DNA from: Aquimarina aggregata
GTDB lineage: Bacteria > Bacteroidota > Bacteroidia > Flavobacteriales > Flavobacteriaceae
Length of the DNA stretch: 64,000 bases
Reading direction: 5' to 3'
Assembly: GCF_001632745.1 (NCBI RefSeq)
Contig: NZ_LQRT01000058.1
Coordinates: 303,944 to 367,943 of the forward strand
Position numbers and translations under genes: made by a program. Below the pieces are notes generated by a model. It was given only the letters and a program-made list of their open reading frames with translations. It was not told where the DNA came from and searched no databases. Positions 26,641 through 35,952 of the stretch are shown in pieces; the stretch's first letter is position 1, and every line of letters starts with the position of its first letter.

Positions 26641-26763
26641 AAATTAGCTGTCATATTCTTATTTCAACGGTAACGGCATAATCCTTGTTGTTAATATTTT
26701 GATGTTATTGTAATGCTAAAAGAAGCATATAACAAGACATTTTTAAGTACCTTTGAGTTTATT

Positions 26764-27054
26764 ATGGGAATCTTCAAGACAAGAAAAAATAAAAAATACA
26801 ATTATTCACCTCGATATTGGGATGATAATGGAGAAGGTAGTCCATATCAAATGGAACAAAGGTTTGATAAATATCGAAGTACTGTTGGAAAAAATGGAAA
26901 TTTCAAGGATAAGATAGAGACCGCATGGGATGAATTAAAGCATCATTCAGATAAAAAAGTGAACATGCGCGTATTATGGATTTTTCTAATACTTCTTTTT
27001 GTTTTCCTATTTTTCATAGATTTTGATTTATCAATTTTCTTTAGCCCTTCTTGA
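26764..27054 (+). CDS. Small membrane protein downstream of ribH (96 aa)
   Basis: I choose the ATG at 26764 (MGIFKTRKNKKYNYSPRYWDDNGEG) over the upstream one at 26713, because homologues start with this basic segment. It has a charged cytoplasmic part and one C-terminal membrane helix (VLWIFLILLFVFLFF). Such genes are sometimes labelled riboflavin synthase beta-subunit-like only because of their place next to ribH; nothing in the sequence supports an enzyme. Its TGA overlaps the mutL ATG by one base. Confidence 0.75.
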   Translation: MGIFKTRKNKKYNYSPRYWDDNGEGSPYQMEQRFDKYRSTVGKNGNFKDKIETAWDELKHHSDKKVNMRVLWIFLILLFVFLFFIDFDLSIFFSPS

Positions 27055-28934
27055 TGTCGGATATCATACAATTATTACCAGATCACGTTGCTAATCAAAT
27101 TGCTGCCGGAGAGGTTGTACAAAGACCTGCTTCTGTAGTAAAAGAATTGTTAGAAAATGCAATTGATGCCAAAGCTGGATATATCAAGTTAATTATTAAA
27201 GAGGCTGGTAAAACTTTAATTCAAGTTATTGATGATGGTGTTGGAATGAGTGTAACCGATGCTCGACTTAGTTTTGAGAGACATGCTACTTCAAAAATTA
27301 AAACTGCCGAAGACCTTTTTGAATTAAATACAAAAGGATTTAGAGGAGAAGCTTTAGCCTCAATAGCAGCAATTGCCCACGTAGATTTAAAGACAAAACA
27401 AGAGCAAGATGAGGTTGGTACAGAAATTAAAATAGAAGGAAGTAAAGTGCTATCCCAGGAGGCTTGTGTAAATCCTAAAGGCACTTCGATAAGTGTTAAA
27501 AACTTGTTTTATAATATACCCGCCAGAAGAAATTTTTTAAAATCTAATGCAGTAGAATTACGTCATATTATAGATGAATTTCATCGAGTTACCATGGCAC
27601 ATCCCGGTATTCGGTTTGATATGTATCATAATGGTAGTGAAGTTTTTAATTTACCAGTATCTAATGATAGGCAACGTATTGTAAATATTTTCGGAGGAAA
27701 GACTAATGAAAAACTAGTTCCGATTAAAGAGGAGACTGATCTTGTTACTATTCATGGTTTTGTGGGTAAACCTGAGTACGCCAAAAGATCAAGAGGCGAA
27801 CAGTTTTTCTTTGTAAATAATAGATTTATTAAAAGTGCGTATCTAAATCATGCTGTAACAGCGGCTTTTGAAGGTTTGCTAAAAGATAAAGCACATCCAA
27901 GTTATTTTATTTATCTAGAAGTAGATCCTAAATCTATAGATATTAATATTCATCCCACTAAAACAGAAATAAAATTTGAAGACGAGCATGCGCTTTATGC
28001 GATGTTACGTTCTACAATTAAACATAGTTTAGGTCAATTTAATGTAGCGCCAGTATTAGATTTTAATAGAGACGCTTCTATGGATACACCTTATGAGTAT
28101 AAGAGTAAAATAGCACAGGCTCCAACTATTGAAGTAGACAGAAATTTTAATCCTTTTAAAGAAGAAAAACAACGAACTACGGCTACTAGTAATACGCAAA
28201 AGAATTATAGTGCGTTTAAAAAAGAAGCACCTGGTAGTTGGGAAAACTTATATACAGGGTTAGAATCCGAAGTATCATCTAACGATGTGAAACAAACATC
28301 GTTTTCTACAGTAGAGTTTGAAAGTGAAGAGCAAACGGGTTCACTATTCGAAACCGATGATAAAAAAGATTTAGAACATCATACAACATACCAACTTCGT
28401 AAAAAATATATAGTTACGACTATTAAAAGTGGTATGGTGATCATTAATCAAAATCGTGCACATCAAAGAATTGTATACGAAGAATTACTAAAAAGTATTA
28501 CGATGGCAAGTGCTGTTAGTCAGCAATTGTTGTTTCCGTTAGTATTATCTTTTTCTAAAACTGAAATAACACTACTTGAAACCGTAAAAGAACAGTTAGA
28601 GAACACTGGGTTTATATTTGGAAAGCTTGATTTAGGAGAAATTGAAATAACAGCTATACCTTCGGTAGTAACAGAGAAAGAAGTAGCTACTTTATTAGAG
28701 CAGTTGTTAAGTGATTTAGAAAATGAAGTTCCTGATAGTGGTTTTTCTCAGACAGATCTATTGGCAAAGTCCATGTCTAAAAGTATTGCTGTGCGATCAG
28801 GGGTAGAATTAGTCCCGGAGCAGCAAAGATATATGGCTAATAGTCTTTTTGCTTGTACAGAGCCTACAATAACACCAGATAATAAGCCAACTTTCATCAC
28901 GTTAACAGTAGATGAAATAGATAAGAAATTTTAA
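27054..28934 (+). CDS. mutL: DNA mismatch repair protein MutL
   Basis: N-terminal GHKL ATPase: NAIDAKAGYIK, DDGVGM, TKGFRGEALASI; then the transducer domain (FVNNRFIKS, DINIHPTKTEIKFE). After a long polar linker (about 345-450) comes the dimerisation domain. The start ATG at 27054 overlaps the previous stop, better than a TTG at 27051. The C-terminal endonuclease motif, normally DQHAxxERxxxE, reads NQNRAHQRIVYEE, and the usual CPHGRP segment reads TITPDNKPTF, so the nicking function may be lost or altered. The 626-aa length is normal. Confidence 0.95.
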   Translation: MSDIIQLLPDHVANQIAAGEVVQRPASVVKELLENAIDAKAGYIKLIIKEAGKTLIQVIDDGVGMSVTDARLSFERHATSKIKTAEDLFELNTKGFRGEALASIAAIAHVDLKTKQEQDEVGTEIKIEGSKVLSQEACVNPKGTSISVKNLFYNIPARRNFLKSNAVELRHIIDEFHRVTMAHPGIRFDMYHNGSEVFNLPVSNDRQRIVNIFGGKTNEKLVPIKEETDLVTIHGFVGKPEYAKRSRGEQFFFVNNRFIKSAYLNHAVTAAFEGLLKDKAHPSYFIYLEVDPKSIDINIHPTKTEIKFEDEHALYAMLRSTIKHSLGQFNVAPVLDFNRDASMDTPYEYKSKIAQAPTIEVDRNFNPFKEEKQRTTATSNTQKNYSAFKKEAPGSWENLYTGLESEVSSNDVKQTSFSTVEFESEEQTGSLFETDDKKDLEHHTTYQLRKKYIVTTIKSGMVIINQNRAHQRIVYEELLKSITMASAVSQQLLFPLVLSFSKTEITLLETVKEQLENTGFIFGKLDLGEIEITAIPSVVTEKEVATLLEQLLSDLENEVPDSGFSQTDLLAKSMSKSIAVRSGVELVPEQQRYMANSLFACTEPTITPDNKPTFITLTVDEIDKKF

Positions 28935-28941
28935 GTACTAT

Positions 28942-29694
28942 ATGGGGAGAATTACAGATACGGTAAAGGTATTATTAATTATTAATATTATATTTTTTGT
29001 AGGCTCAACGAGTCTAGGAGATAATGCTTATGAATGGTTTGCTTTATGGTTCCCTAAAAATGATAATTTTCAGGTATGGCAAATTGTGACACATATGTTT
29101 ATGCATGGCGGTATTAGTCATATATTCTTTAACATGTTTGCTTTATTTATGTTTGGAAGTCATCTCGAAAACTCGATAGGCAAAAATAAGTTTCTTTTTA
29201 TTTATTTTTTCTCTGGGCTAGGAGCTGTTGGGTTTCAGATTTTGTTTACTTATTTTCAATTTAATCCAGGCTATCAAGCGTATATAGAAGCTGGTTTTTC
29301 ATCCTCTGAGGTTATTACTTTTATTCAAGAGACTATCGCGGCGGGACAGTATAGTGTTTATCCAGAAATTCCCAGAGATGTTACAGAAAAAATGATTGGA
29401 GCATACGCAACTCCGATGGTTGGAGCTTCAGGTGCTATTTTTGGTGTTTTAGCAGCATTTGCCGTGTTATATCCTAATTTACCGTTGTATATCATGTTTA
29501 TACCTATTCCTATAAAAGCAAAGTATCTTATAGGGGGGTATTTTCTTTTGGATTTATATTCAGGAATTACGGGTCAAGCACTTTTAGGACCTTCAAACGT
29601 AGCACATTGGGCACATATTGGTGGTGCCGTTATTGGTTTTATTACCATGTGGTACTGGAAAAAAAATTCGTTTAATCAACATCGTTGGAATTAG
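28942..29694 (+). CDS. Rhomboid intramembrane serine protease (250 aa)
   Basis: Six-helix rhomboid. It has the loop-2 motif HMFMHGGISHIFFNMFAL, nucleophile Ser in VGASGAIFG and catalytic His in AHWAHIGGAVIGF; all expected residues are present, so it should be active. Starts 7 bp after mutL and is followed by a second rhomboid after one base, so mutL and the two rhomboids share a transcript. Substrates unknown. Confidence 0.92.
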   Translation: MGRITDTVKVLLIINIIFFVGSTSLGDNAYEWFALWFPKNDNFQVWQIVTHMFMHGGISHIFFNMFALFMFGSHLENSIGKNKFLFIYFFSGLGAVGFQILFTYFQFNPGYQAYIEAGFSSSEVITFIQETIAAGQYSVYPEIPRDVTEKMIGAYATPMVGASGAIFGVLAAFAVLYPNLPLYIMFIPIPIKAKYLIGGYFLLDLYSGITGQALLGPSNVAHWAHIGGAVIGFITMWYWKKNSFNQHRWN

Positions 29695-29695
29695 T

Positions 29696-30592
29696 ATGGC
29701 AACTAATAATTTGACATATCAGTTTAAGACAGCTAATATTATTATTAAGCTAATTGTTATCAATGCAGCATTATTCTTATTTGCCACTTTGGGTGGATGG
29801 GGTTTACAGATGCGTCCCGATGATTTAATGGGGTGGTTTGTGTTGCCAACAGAGTTTAATGCTCTGATTTTACAAATTTGGGGTGTAGTAACCTATAGTT
29901 TTCTTCATTTTGGATTTTGGCATATTTTCTGGAACATGCTTTTGTTATATTGGTTCGGACAGTTTGTACTTAATTTGTTTACAGAAAAACGATTTCTTAC
30001 AATCTATTTATTAGGTGCCGTTTGTGGAGGTATACTTTTTGTTTTGGCATATAATTTTTTACCAGCGTTAAATGCGAGACCAGGCTACATTATAGGAGCA
30101 TCAGCTGCGGTGTTAGCAATAGTAATCTTTATTGCGACGTATACGCCTAATGCAGAGGTAAGAGTTATCTTTTTTAATGTGAAACTATGGCAAATTGGTG
30201 TTTTTATGGTGCTTATGGATTTGATACAATTACCAAATCAATCTCCAGAAACAGGAAATGCAGGAGGTATGATCGCGCATATTGGCGGTGCATTGTTTGG
30301 GTTCATTTATGCTACACAACTTAAAAAAGGAAATGATATAGGTGCTTGGTTTGAAAAGCTCATGGATGGATTTGCTAATTTATTTAAACCTAAAAAGAAA
30401 AGTCCTTTAAAAACAGTACATAAATCAAAAACCTACGCAGCATCTTCTAAAAGAACTACATCTTCAGGAAGTAAAATAAAAAACCCAAACCAAGGAAAAA
30501 TCGATGCTATACTTGATAAAATTAGTAAAAGTGGTTATGAAAGCTTAACCAAAGAGGAAAAAGACTTTTTGTTTAAGGCAGGAAAGGAGTAA
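29696..30592 (+). CDS. Second rhomboid-family protein with C-terminal extension (298 aa)
   Basis: The true start is ATG 29696 (MATNNLTYQFK), one base after the stop of the first rhomboid; a longer frame from 29618 would overlap that gene by 77 bp. It has HFGFWHIFWNMLLLYWFG and catalytic His in MIAHIGGALFGF. The nucleophile motif is GASAAVLAI instead of GxSG, so activity is less sure. After the membrane part comes a Lys/Ser-rich tail (about 215-260) and a small helical C-terminal motif (AILDKISKSGYESLTKEEK) common in these flavobacterial rhomboids. Confidence 0.88.
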   Translation: MATNNLTYQFKTANIIIKLIVINAALFLFATLGGWGLQMRPDDLMGWFVLPTEFNALILQIWGVVTYSFLHFGFWHIFWNMLLLYWFGQFVLNLFTEKRFLTIYLLGAVCGGILFVLAYNFLPALNARPGYIIGASAAVLAIVIFIATYTPNAEVRVIFFNVKLWQIGVFMVLMDLIQLPNQSPETGNAGGMIAHIGGALFGFIYATQLKKGNDIGAWFEKLMDGFANLFKPKKKSPLKTVHKSKTYAASSKRTTSSGSKIKNPNQGKIDAILDKISKSGYESLTKEEKDFLFKAGKE

Positions 30593-30602
30593 GTAAGCAA
30601 AC

Positions 30603-31622
30603 ATGAGGAAAATAATCAATAAGATCGTCTTTGTGATGAATTCTATAGCAGCTTTTGCCTTGTTGCTATCGTACTTGTTGCCTTATGTTTCTCCTAAAAC
30701 TTTTTCGTTATTATCTGTTTTAAGCTTGGCAGTGCCTATTCTTATTGTAATAAATGTGCTATTCTTATTATATTGGCTTATTCTGTTAAATAAAAAAGGA
30801 ATTCTTTCCCTTGTTGTTTTAATTATAGGAGTATCACACGTTTCATCACTGTATAAAATAAGGGGTAAGTCTACCGATGAAGCCGATAATACAATATCAT
30901 TAATGAGTTATAATGTACATAGCTTTAACCGTTTTGATTGGATACCTTCAGAAAGCATACCCCAAGACATTTCGAAATTAGTACATAAAGAAAATCCAGA
31001 TATATTTTGTGCGCAGGAGTTTTATAATAATCCTGATATTAATTTTGATCAATACCCCTATAAATATCAAGATTTTAATAACGATAACGGAGAGTTAGCC
31101 TTGGCGGTTTTTTCAAAATTTCCGATTATAAAAAAAGGCTCATTGCATTTTAAGAAAACTGCTAATAATACGATCTATACCGATATCGTAATTCATACGG
31201 ATACCGTGAGAGTGTATAATGTACATCTACAATCTCATAAAATAAATCCAAAAACAGATGGGTTAACAAAAGAAGCTTCTCAAAAGCTAGTAAAGAGAAT
31301 ACAAATTTCTTTTGTGAAGCAACAAGAACAAATGGAAATACTACTAGCACATATGCAAAAATCACCATACAAAAATATAGTGATGGGTGATTTTAACAAT
31401 ACTGCTTATTCTTATGTCTACAATAAGGTTACCTCAGAAAATTTGCAAGACACGTTTAAGATTGCAGGAAAAGGATTTGGCAAAACGTTTGAATTTAAAC
31501 TTTTTCCTGTACGTATAGACTTTATCTTAATCCCTGAAGATTATGAAGTGTTAATGTTTGAGAATTTTAATGTGAATTTTTCTGATCATTATCCAATTAG
31601 TACAAAAATGCGATTGAATTAG
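30603..31622 (+). CDS. Endonuclease/exonuclease/phosphatase family membrane protein (339 aa)
   Basis: Two to three N-terminal membrane helices (to about residue 85), then an EEP hydrolase domain: LMSYNVHSFNRFDW, IFCAQEFYNN, VMGDFNNTAYSYVY and SDHYPISTKM carry the metal and catalytic Asn/Glu/Asp/His positions. It probably hydrolyses a phosphodiester at the periplasmic face; DNA, lipid or nucleotide substrate cannot be told. Last gene of the mutL-rhomboid transcript (10-bp gap); convergent with the next gene 14 bp on. Confidence 0.9.
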   Translation: MRKIINKIVFVMNSIAAFALLLSYLLPYVSPKTFSLLSVLSLAVPILIVINVLFLLYWLILLNKKGILSLVVLIIGVSHVSSLYKIRGKSTDEADNTISLMSYNVHSFNRFDWIPSESIPQDISKLVHKENPDIFCAQEFYNNPDINFDQYPYKYQDFNNDNGELALAVFSKFPIIKKGSLHFKKTANNTIYTDIVIHTDTVRVYNVHLQSHKINPKTDGLTKEASQKLVKRIQISFVKQQEQMEILLAHMQKSPYKNIVMGDFNNTAYSYVYNKVTSENLQDTFKIAGKGFGKTFEFKLFPVRIDFILIPEDYEVLMFENFNVNFSDHYPISTKMRLN

Positions 31623-31636
31623 GTTTGATCGAAATA

Positions 31637-32398
31637 TTATTTCTCTTCTAGCCTAGTAGCTTCTTTTGACATTTCTTTTTCCCAATCTCCAGCAAAAGCA
31701 GCATGTTTGTTTTTGATCATTTTTTGAATCTTTTCTTTTACTGCTTTTTGAATCTCTACAGGTAAGGTATAAAATTTACTGTTTATTTTGGTTAGTCGCC
31801 CATCACTAGAACCACTGTTTTGATGTCTTATAGTTACTCTTTTTTTATTATGATATATCATGATCTTAACTCGACCATCTACGTATCCATCTTGTCCTTT
31901 GGTACCATAAACCAATATAAGATCAGTCAAGCCGTCATTGTCTATGTCTGATAATTCGGTGTAATTGTTCCAAAAATCGATTGAAGTTTCCCAATCTTGA
32001 TCTATATCATCCTTAATAGAAGATTTTTTTTTGAACTGCTTATCTTTATAACTTAGTCTAAGTGCCTGTATTCGATTATTCAAAGTATCATTTTCCTCAC
32101 TTATTCCTTTGAAATCTTCTAATAAGAGTAAGTAGTATTGTTCTGATTGATCATTGTAAGAATAGGCTTGATAAATTTCAAACTCGGCCCCTACCTTTTT
32201 TTTTATTCTTTTTGTAAAGGTTTTAGTGATCTCTTTTTTTGAAAGTTTATGTATTAGTTCTGGATTGATCGTAATGGGGTCATTTCTTTTAAGATCGATA
32301 ATAGCAATAGGTTGTTGTTCTTCTTTTTTAGGTTCTTTGGATTGTTTTCCACAAGAAAATAACGCTAGAATTAAAACAGAAAGTATAAGTTTATTCAT
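31637..32398 (-). CDS. Lipoprotein of unknown function (253 aa)
   Basis: I start it at the ATG at 32398 (MNKLILSVLILALFSCGKQ), which gives a clean lipoprotein signal; a frame starting 60 bases earlier would place this inside the protein. The mature part has a segment ELSDIDNDGLTDLILVYGT, resembling one FG-GAP-type calcium-binding repeat, and a Lys-rich C-terminus. No enzyme motif seen. Monocistronic. Confidence 0.78.
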   Translation of the reverse strand: MNKLILSVLILALFSCGKQSKEPKKEEQQPIAIIDLKRNDPITINPELIHKLSKKEITKTFTKRIKKKVGAEFEIYQAYSYNDQSEQYYLLLLEDFKGISEENDTLNNRIQALRLSYKDKQFKKKSSIKDDIDQDWETSIDFWNNYTELSDIDNDGLTDLILVYGTKGQDGYVDGRVKIMIYHNKKRVTIRHQNSGSSDGRLTKINSKFYTLPVEIQKAVKEKIQKMIKNKHAAFAGDWEKEMSKEATRLEEK

Positions 32399-32626
32399 AG
32401 ATAAAAAATTGATTAAAAATAGACTTAGTAATATTAGTTGAATACTAAATGTAATCAATATTTCCTAAATATGCTGAATATAACCTTTATTGAAATCTGA
32501 AATTACGGTGATTGGGTTTTTAAAATTACTCAATACTTGATAAACTTGTGTGTGAAATAACGTTGACTTATTGTGAATTGTGTTGTCAAAACGGTTGATT
32601 TGTTACTAATTTAAGTTGACAATTTG

Positions 32627-32935
32627 TTACATCATCCAACAGTCGACCTGATCTACAACTATATGCCACAGAAGGGCTATACCAACTATTCTGATTTTTT
32701 TGAAAAACAACAATATACAATATATAAAGATGGCATAATAACTATGTAAAGGGTGAAATCCTACGCTACAGCGATTGGGATCAAAAATAGGATGGGCTAG
32801 TAGGTGATCTAAATCAATAAGCATAGCTCCTATAAAAATAAAGTATACTTTTTTCCATTGTTTTGGAAATAATAAGAGGGCTATCACCAATGGTATCGCA
32901 AGATGTAATCCGTAATGCAGTATGGGTCGAACCAT
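32627..32935 (-). CDS. DUF6122-type small membrane protein (102 aa)
   Basis: Three or four membrane helices. Conserved His/Asp (ILHYGLHL, MLIDLDHLLAHP, FHPLHSYYAIF, LWHIVVDQVDC) look like a metal site as in YdjM-like membrane hydrolases. The start overlaps the WbqC stop by one base (TAATG). Family name from memory of the motif pattern. Confidence 0.75.
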   Translation of the reverse strand: MVRPILHYGLHLAIPLVIALLLFPKQWKKVYFIFIGAMLIDLDHLLAHPIFDPNRCSVGFHPLHSYYAIFIYCILLFFKKIRIVGIALLWHIVVDQVDCWMM

Positions 32936-33558
32936 TAAAAAATAACTTGATGCTCCAGATAAGTCAAAGCGTTGGTTCCTTCATTAAATAATAAATCAAG
33001 AATCGACAGATTAGGTAGAAAACCATATTTTTCTGAAAAAACTTGAATGTACGACTCTAAAGGATATTCATTTTCTCTTCGTGCATTTACAAGTTGTCGC
33101 TGATCAATAAGATTTTCGGGATTTTTGTGATAGCTTTTTGTTTTAGAAAATGAAATATCTAATTGCAGGCAATCAAAAAGAATCTGCATACATTCATAAT
33201 TAAAATCTAAAAGAAATTCTTTCTTTTTTTGAAAAAGAGAAACGAGTTCATCTTCATAATATTCAAAAAAGGGAGAGGTTCTATAAGCCGTTTCTAAAGA
33301 TTTCCAATGTAATTGTTGCCATTCAAAATCGTTTTCGATGCGAATATCTTTATAGTGCTGCCTGATTTCTTTACCAGAATGCTTTATAGGTACTGTTAAT
33401 AATAGTTTTCCGTTAGCTCCATAAATATAAGTTCGGTTTCTATACGTTTGTTTTTGAAAATTATCTTCATTCTCAAAAACAACATTTTCAGCTTGTGCTA
33501 TAGCCACAAACTGCGCTATAGATCCGAAATACATTGGGTGAAGTAGAGTAGTCTTCAA
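32935..33558 (-). CDS. WbqC-family protein (207 aa)
   Basis: Matches the WbqC family, whose members sit in surface polysaccharide clusters and in this conserved flavobacterial cluster. The opening LLHPMYFGSIAQFVAIAQAE and the segments RNRTYIYGANGKLLLTVPIK and WQQLHWKSLETAYRTSPFFEYY are typical. Biochemical role not established. Between lepB and the DUF6122 gene, same strand. Confidence 0.88.
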   Translation of the reverse strand: MKTTLLHPMYFGSIAQFVAIAQAENVVFENEDNFQKQTYRNRTYIYGANGKLLLTVPIKHSGKEIRQHYKDIRIENDFEWQQLHWKSLETAYRTSPFFEYYEDELVSLFQKKKEFLLDFNYECMQILFDCLQLDISFSKTKSYHKNPENLIDQRQLVNARRENEYPLESYIQVFSEKYGFLPNLSILDLLFNEGTNALTYLEHQVIF

Positions 33559-33594
33559 TTTTAGAAATCAAATTTTAGATAACAATATGCTTTA

Positions 33595-35166
33595 CTAAGC
33601 ATTTTTCTTTCTTTTACGATATTGACCATAAATAATCCAACCTACCAAAAGAATTAAGAAATATTTGAAATAAGAAACACTTTTTCCGCTACCACCTACT
33701 GTAGTAAACATACGTTCCCATCTAATTTTATTAAATAATCCTTTGGCATTTGTATCCCAGCTAAACCATACAAATACAGGTTTACCTACAATGTGATTTG
33801 CGGGCACATACCCCCATGCACGACTGTCTTCACTATTATGACGATTATCACCCATCATCCAGTAGTAATCTTGTTTAAAAGTATAACTATCTATTGGTTT
33901 TCCGTTAAGTAATATTTGGGTGCCGTTTACAGATAATTTATTATCTATTCCTAGTTCTGAACCTTCGTACACTTCAATAATTCTTCTGTACAAAGAAAAG
34001 CTCTTAAGATTCATTTTTACTGTTTTCCCGGCTTCAGGAATATAGATTGCTCCAAAATTGTCTCTGTTCCAATTTACTTTTCCATTGTTAGGGAAAATTC
34101 CAAATTCTTTTTGGCCTTTCGGACTGATACTTCGTTGTATGCTAGATACGTTTGGATGGTTTTTAAACTGTTTAGCAGCATCATTAGTCATTCCCGCCGC
34201 TCGAAACTCTGTATTACTAACGAATCCAAACTCATTTGGCTTTATTTTATAACGATTGTACAGGTTTTGTGGATTAAAATTTCTGTTTTTTACAGTTCCT
34301 TCATAAGAAAACTGTACTTGTGCACGATCTGGTAATTGATTTTTTTGCCCGTTAATATGCACATAACCATCAATTACCGCTAATGAATCGCCTGGTACTC
34401 CGACACAACGTTTAACATAATTTGATTTTTTATCGATGGGTTTGTAGTGACCTAGATTTGATTGATCTCTAAATTTACTTACGGTATCTACTGGCCAACT
34501 AAATACTACAATATCATTACGTTTTACTTTCTGAAACCCAGGAAGTCTAAAATATGGGTACTGCGGTTTGCTTAAATACGATTTTTTTCTGACAACAGGA
34601 ATAGTATCATGCACCATCGGAAATGAAACTGCCGTCATAGGAGTTCGTGCTCCATAATGAAATTTGCTTACAAACAAAAAATCACCTACTAATAATGTTC
34701 TTTCTAGAGATCCTGTTGGTATCGTATAAGGTTGCATAAAATAGGTATGCACAATAGTAGCGGCTACTACTGCAAATAAAATAGAACTCGTCCACTCTCC
34801 GCTAGCTGTTGTAGGTTTAAGGTCTCTATCTTCAATATATTTTACATCTAACATGTAGTTTACGTAAAAAATATAGAATCCAAGTGTTACCACAACAAGA
34901 ATAGTATCTTTTGTAGTGTTTTGACCAAAACTCCTAATAGTTTCTACCCAAAGAACAGGTAACATAATGACATTAATTACTGGGATGAAAAGTAAAATTA
35001 CCCACCACCATGGTCGATTTATGATTTTCATTAAGATCACAGCATTATATACAGGCACAAGAGCCTCCCAAGCTTTTCTACCGGCCTTTACATATAACTT
35101 CCATGTTCCTAAAAAATGAATTACCTGTACTATCAGGAAAAAAATAAACCATTCTGTAAGTGTCAT
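33595..35166 (-). CDS. lepB: Signal peptidase I, long form (523 aa)
   Basis: S26 signal peptidase that cleaves signal peptides of exported proteins. There are three or four N-terminal membrane helices, then nucleophile Ser in PTGSLERTLLVGD and general-base Lys in KKSNYVKRCVGVPGDSL, and the late box YWMMGDNRHNSEDSRAWGYVP, then a C-terminal membrane helix. At 523 aa it is about twice the usual bacterial length, owing to the extra N-terminal helices and an insert of about 150 aa between the Lys box and the GDNR box; this long form is common in Bacteroidota. Confidence 0.94.
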   Translation of the reverse strand: MTLTEWFIFFLIVQVIHFLGTWKLYVKAGRKAWEALVPVYNAVILMKIINRPWWWVILLFIPVINVIMLPVLWVETIRSFGQNTTKDTILVVVTLGFYIFYVNYMLDVKYIEDRDLKPTTASGEWTSSILFAVVAATIVHTYFMQPYTIPTGSLERTLLVGDFLFVSKFHYGARTPMTAVSFPMVHDTIPVVRKKSYLSKPQYPYFRLPGFQKVKRNDIVVFSWPVDTVSKFRDQSNLGHYKPIDKKSNYVKRCVGVPGDSLAVIDGYVHINGQKNQLPDRAQVQFSYEGTVKNRNFNPQNLYNRYKIKPNEFGFVSNTEFRAAGMTNDAAKQFKNHPNVSSIQRSISPKGQKEFGIFPNNGKVNWNRDNFGAIYIPEAGKTVKMNLKSFSLYRRIIEVYEGSELGIDNKLSVNGTQILLNGKPIDSYTFKQDYYWMMGDNRHNSEDSRAWGYVPANHIVGKPVFVWFSWDTNAKGLFNKIRWERMFTTVGGSGKSVSYFKYFLILLVGWIIYGQYRKRKKNA

Positions 35167-35217
35167 CTTATTGTATTTTGTAGTATAAGTATTTTTTATT
35201 CGTAAAGTGTTACACTT

Positions 35218-35922
35218 TTAGAGCCCTAAAACATCTTTCATGTTAAAAACACCAGTTTTGTCTTTTATCCATTCTGCGGCAACAACGGCTCCTAATGCAA
35301 ATCCGTTTCTATTATGTGCAGTATGCTTAATTTCTATATCATCTACTTCAGAAGTGTATGAAACGGTGTGCGTACCTGGAACATTTTCTATTCTTTTTGC
35401 AGTAATAGGAATTGTATTGCCATTTGCATTTCCATTATCTAATTCCCATGCACTCTTGTTACTATTTTCAATAATTCCTTCTGCAAGAGTAATAGCAGTG
35501 CCACTTGGGGCATCTAATTTTTGAGTATGATGAATTTCCTCCATAGTGATCCCATAAGTATCCAAAGGATTCATCATTTTGGCTAATTTTTTATTGAGCT
35601 CAAAGAAAAGATTAACTCCCAGGCTATAATTAGAGGCATAAATAAATGCACCTTTTTTTTCATTACACAGTGCAACCATATTTTCATATTGATCTAGCCA
35701 TCCAGTAGTACCTGAAATAACTGGAGTATTGGTATTAAAACAATTAGTAATATTTTGTACGGCAGCAGAGGGGATACTAAAATCTATAGCAACATCGACT
35801 TCTGAAAGGTCGTAATCGTTATCGTCTTTATCTACTTTAAGTATAATGGTATGGCCTCTTTCTGTAGCAATTTTTTCTATGGTTTTACCCATTTTGCCAT
35901 AACCTAATAGTGCAATTTTCAT
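35218..35922 (-). CDS. dapB: 4-hydroxy-tetrahydrodipicolinate reductase
   Basis: Lysine/diaminopimelate pathway. It has a nucleotide-binding start ALLGYGKMGKTIE, GTTGW, the catalytic HHTQKLDAPSGTA and a final FALGAVVAAEWI. The 234-aa length fits the short Bacteroidota form. Sits between the DUF5683 gene and lepB on the same strand, the usual flavobacterial order. Confidence 0.95.
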   Translation of the reverse strand: MKIALLGYGKMGKTIEKIATERGHTIILKVDKDDNDYDLSEVDVAIDFSIPSAAVQNITNCFNTNTPVISGTTGWLDQYENMVALCNEKKGAFIYASNYSLGVNLFFELNKKLAKMMNPLDTYGITMEEIHHTQKLDAPSGTAITLAEGIIENSNKSAWELDNGNANGNTIPITAKRIENVPGTHTVSYTSEVDDIEIKHTAHNRNGFALGAVVAAEWIKDKTGVFNMKDVLGL

Positions 35923-35952
35923 GTTTTGGTGGTTATTGTCTAATATATTCTT

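Noticed and set aside
29618..29695. An upstream extension of the second rhomboid
   Set aside because: It would overlap the first rhomboid by 77 bp in another frame; the ATG at 29696 one base after the stop fits the family start.
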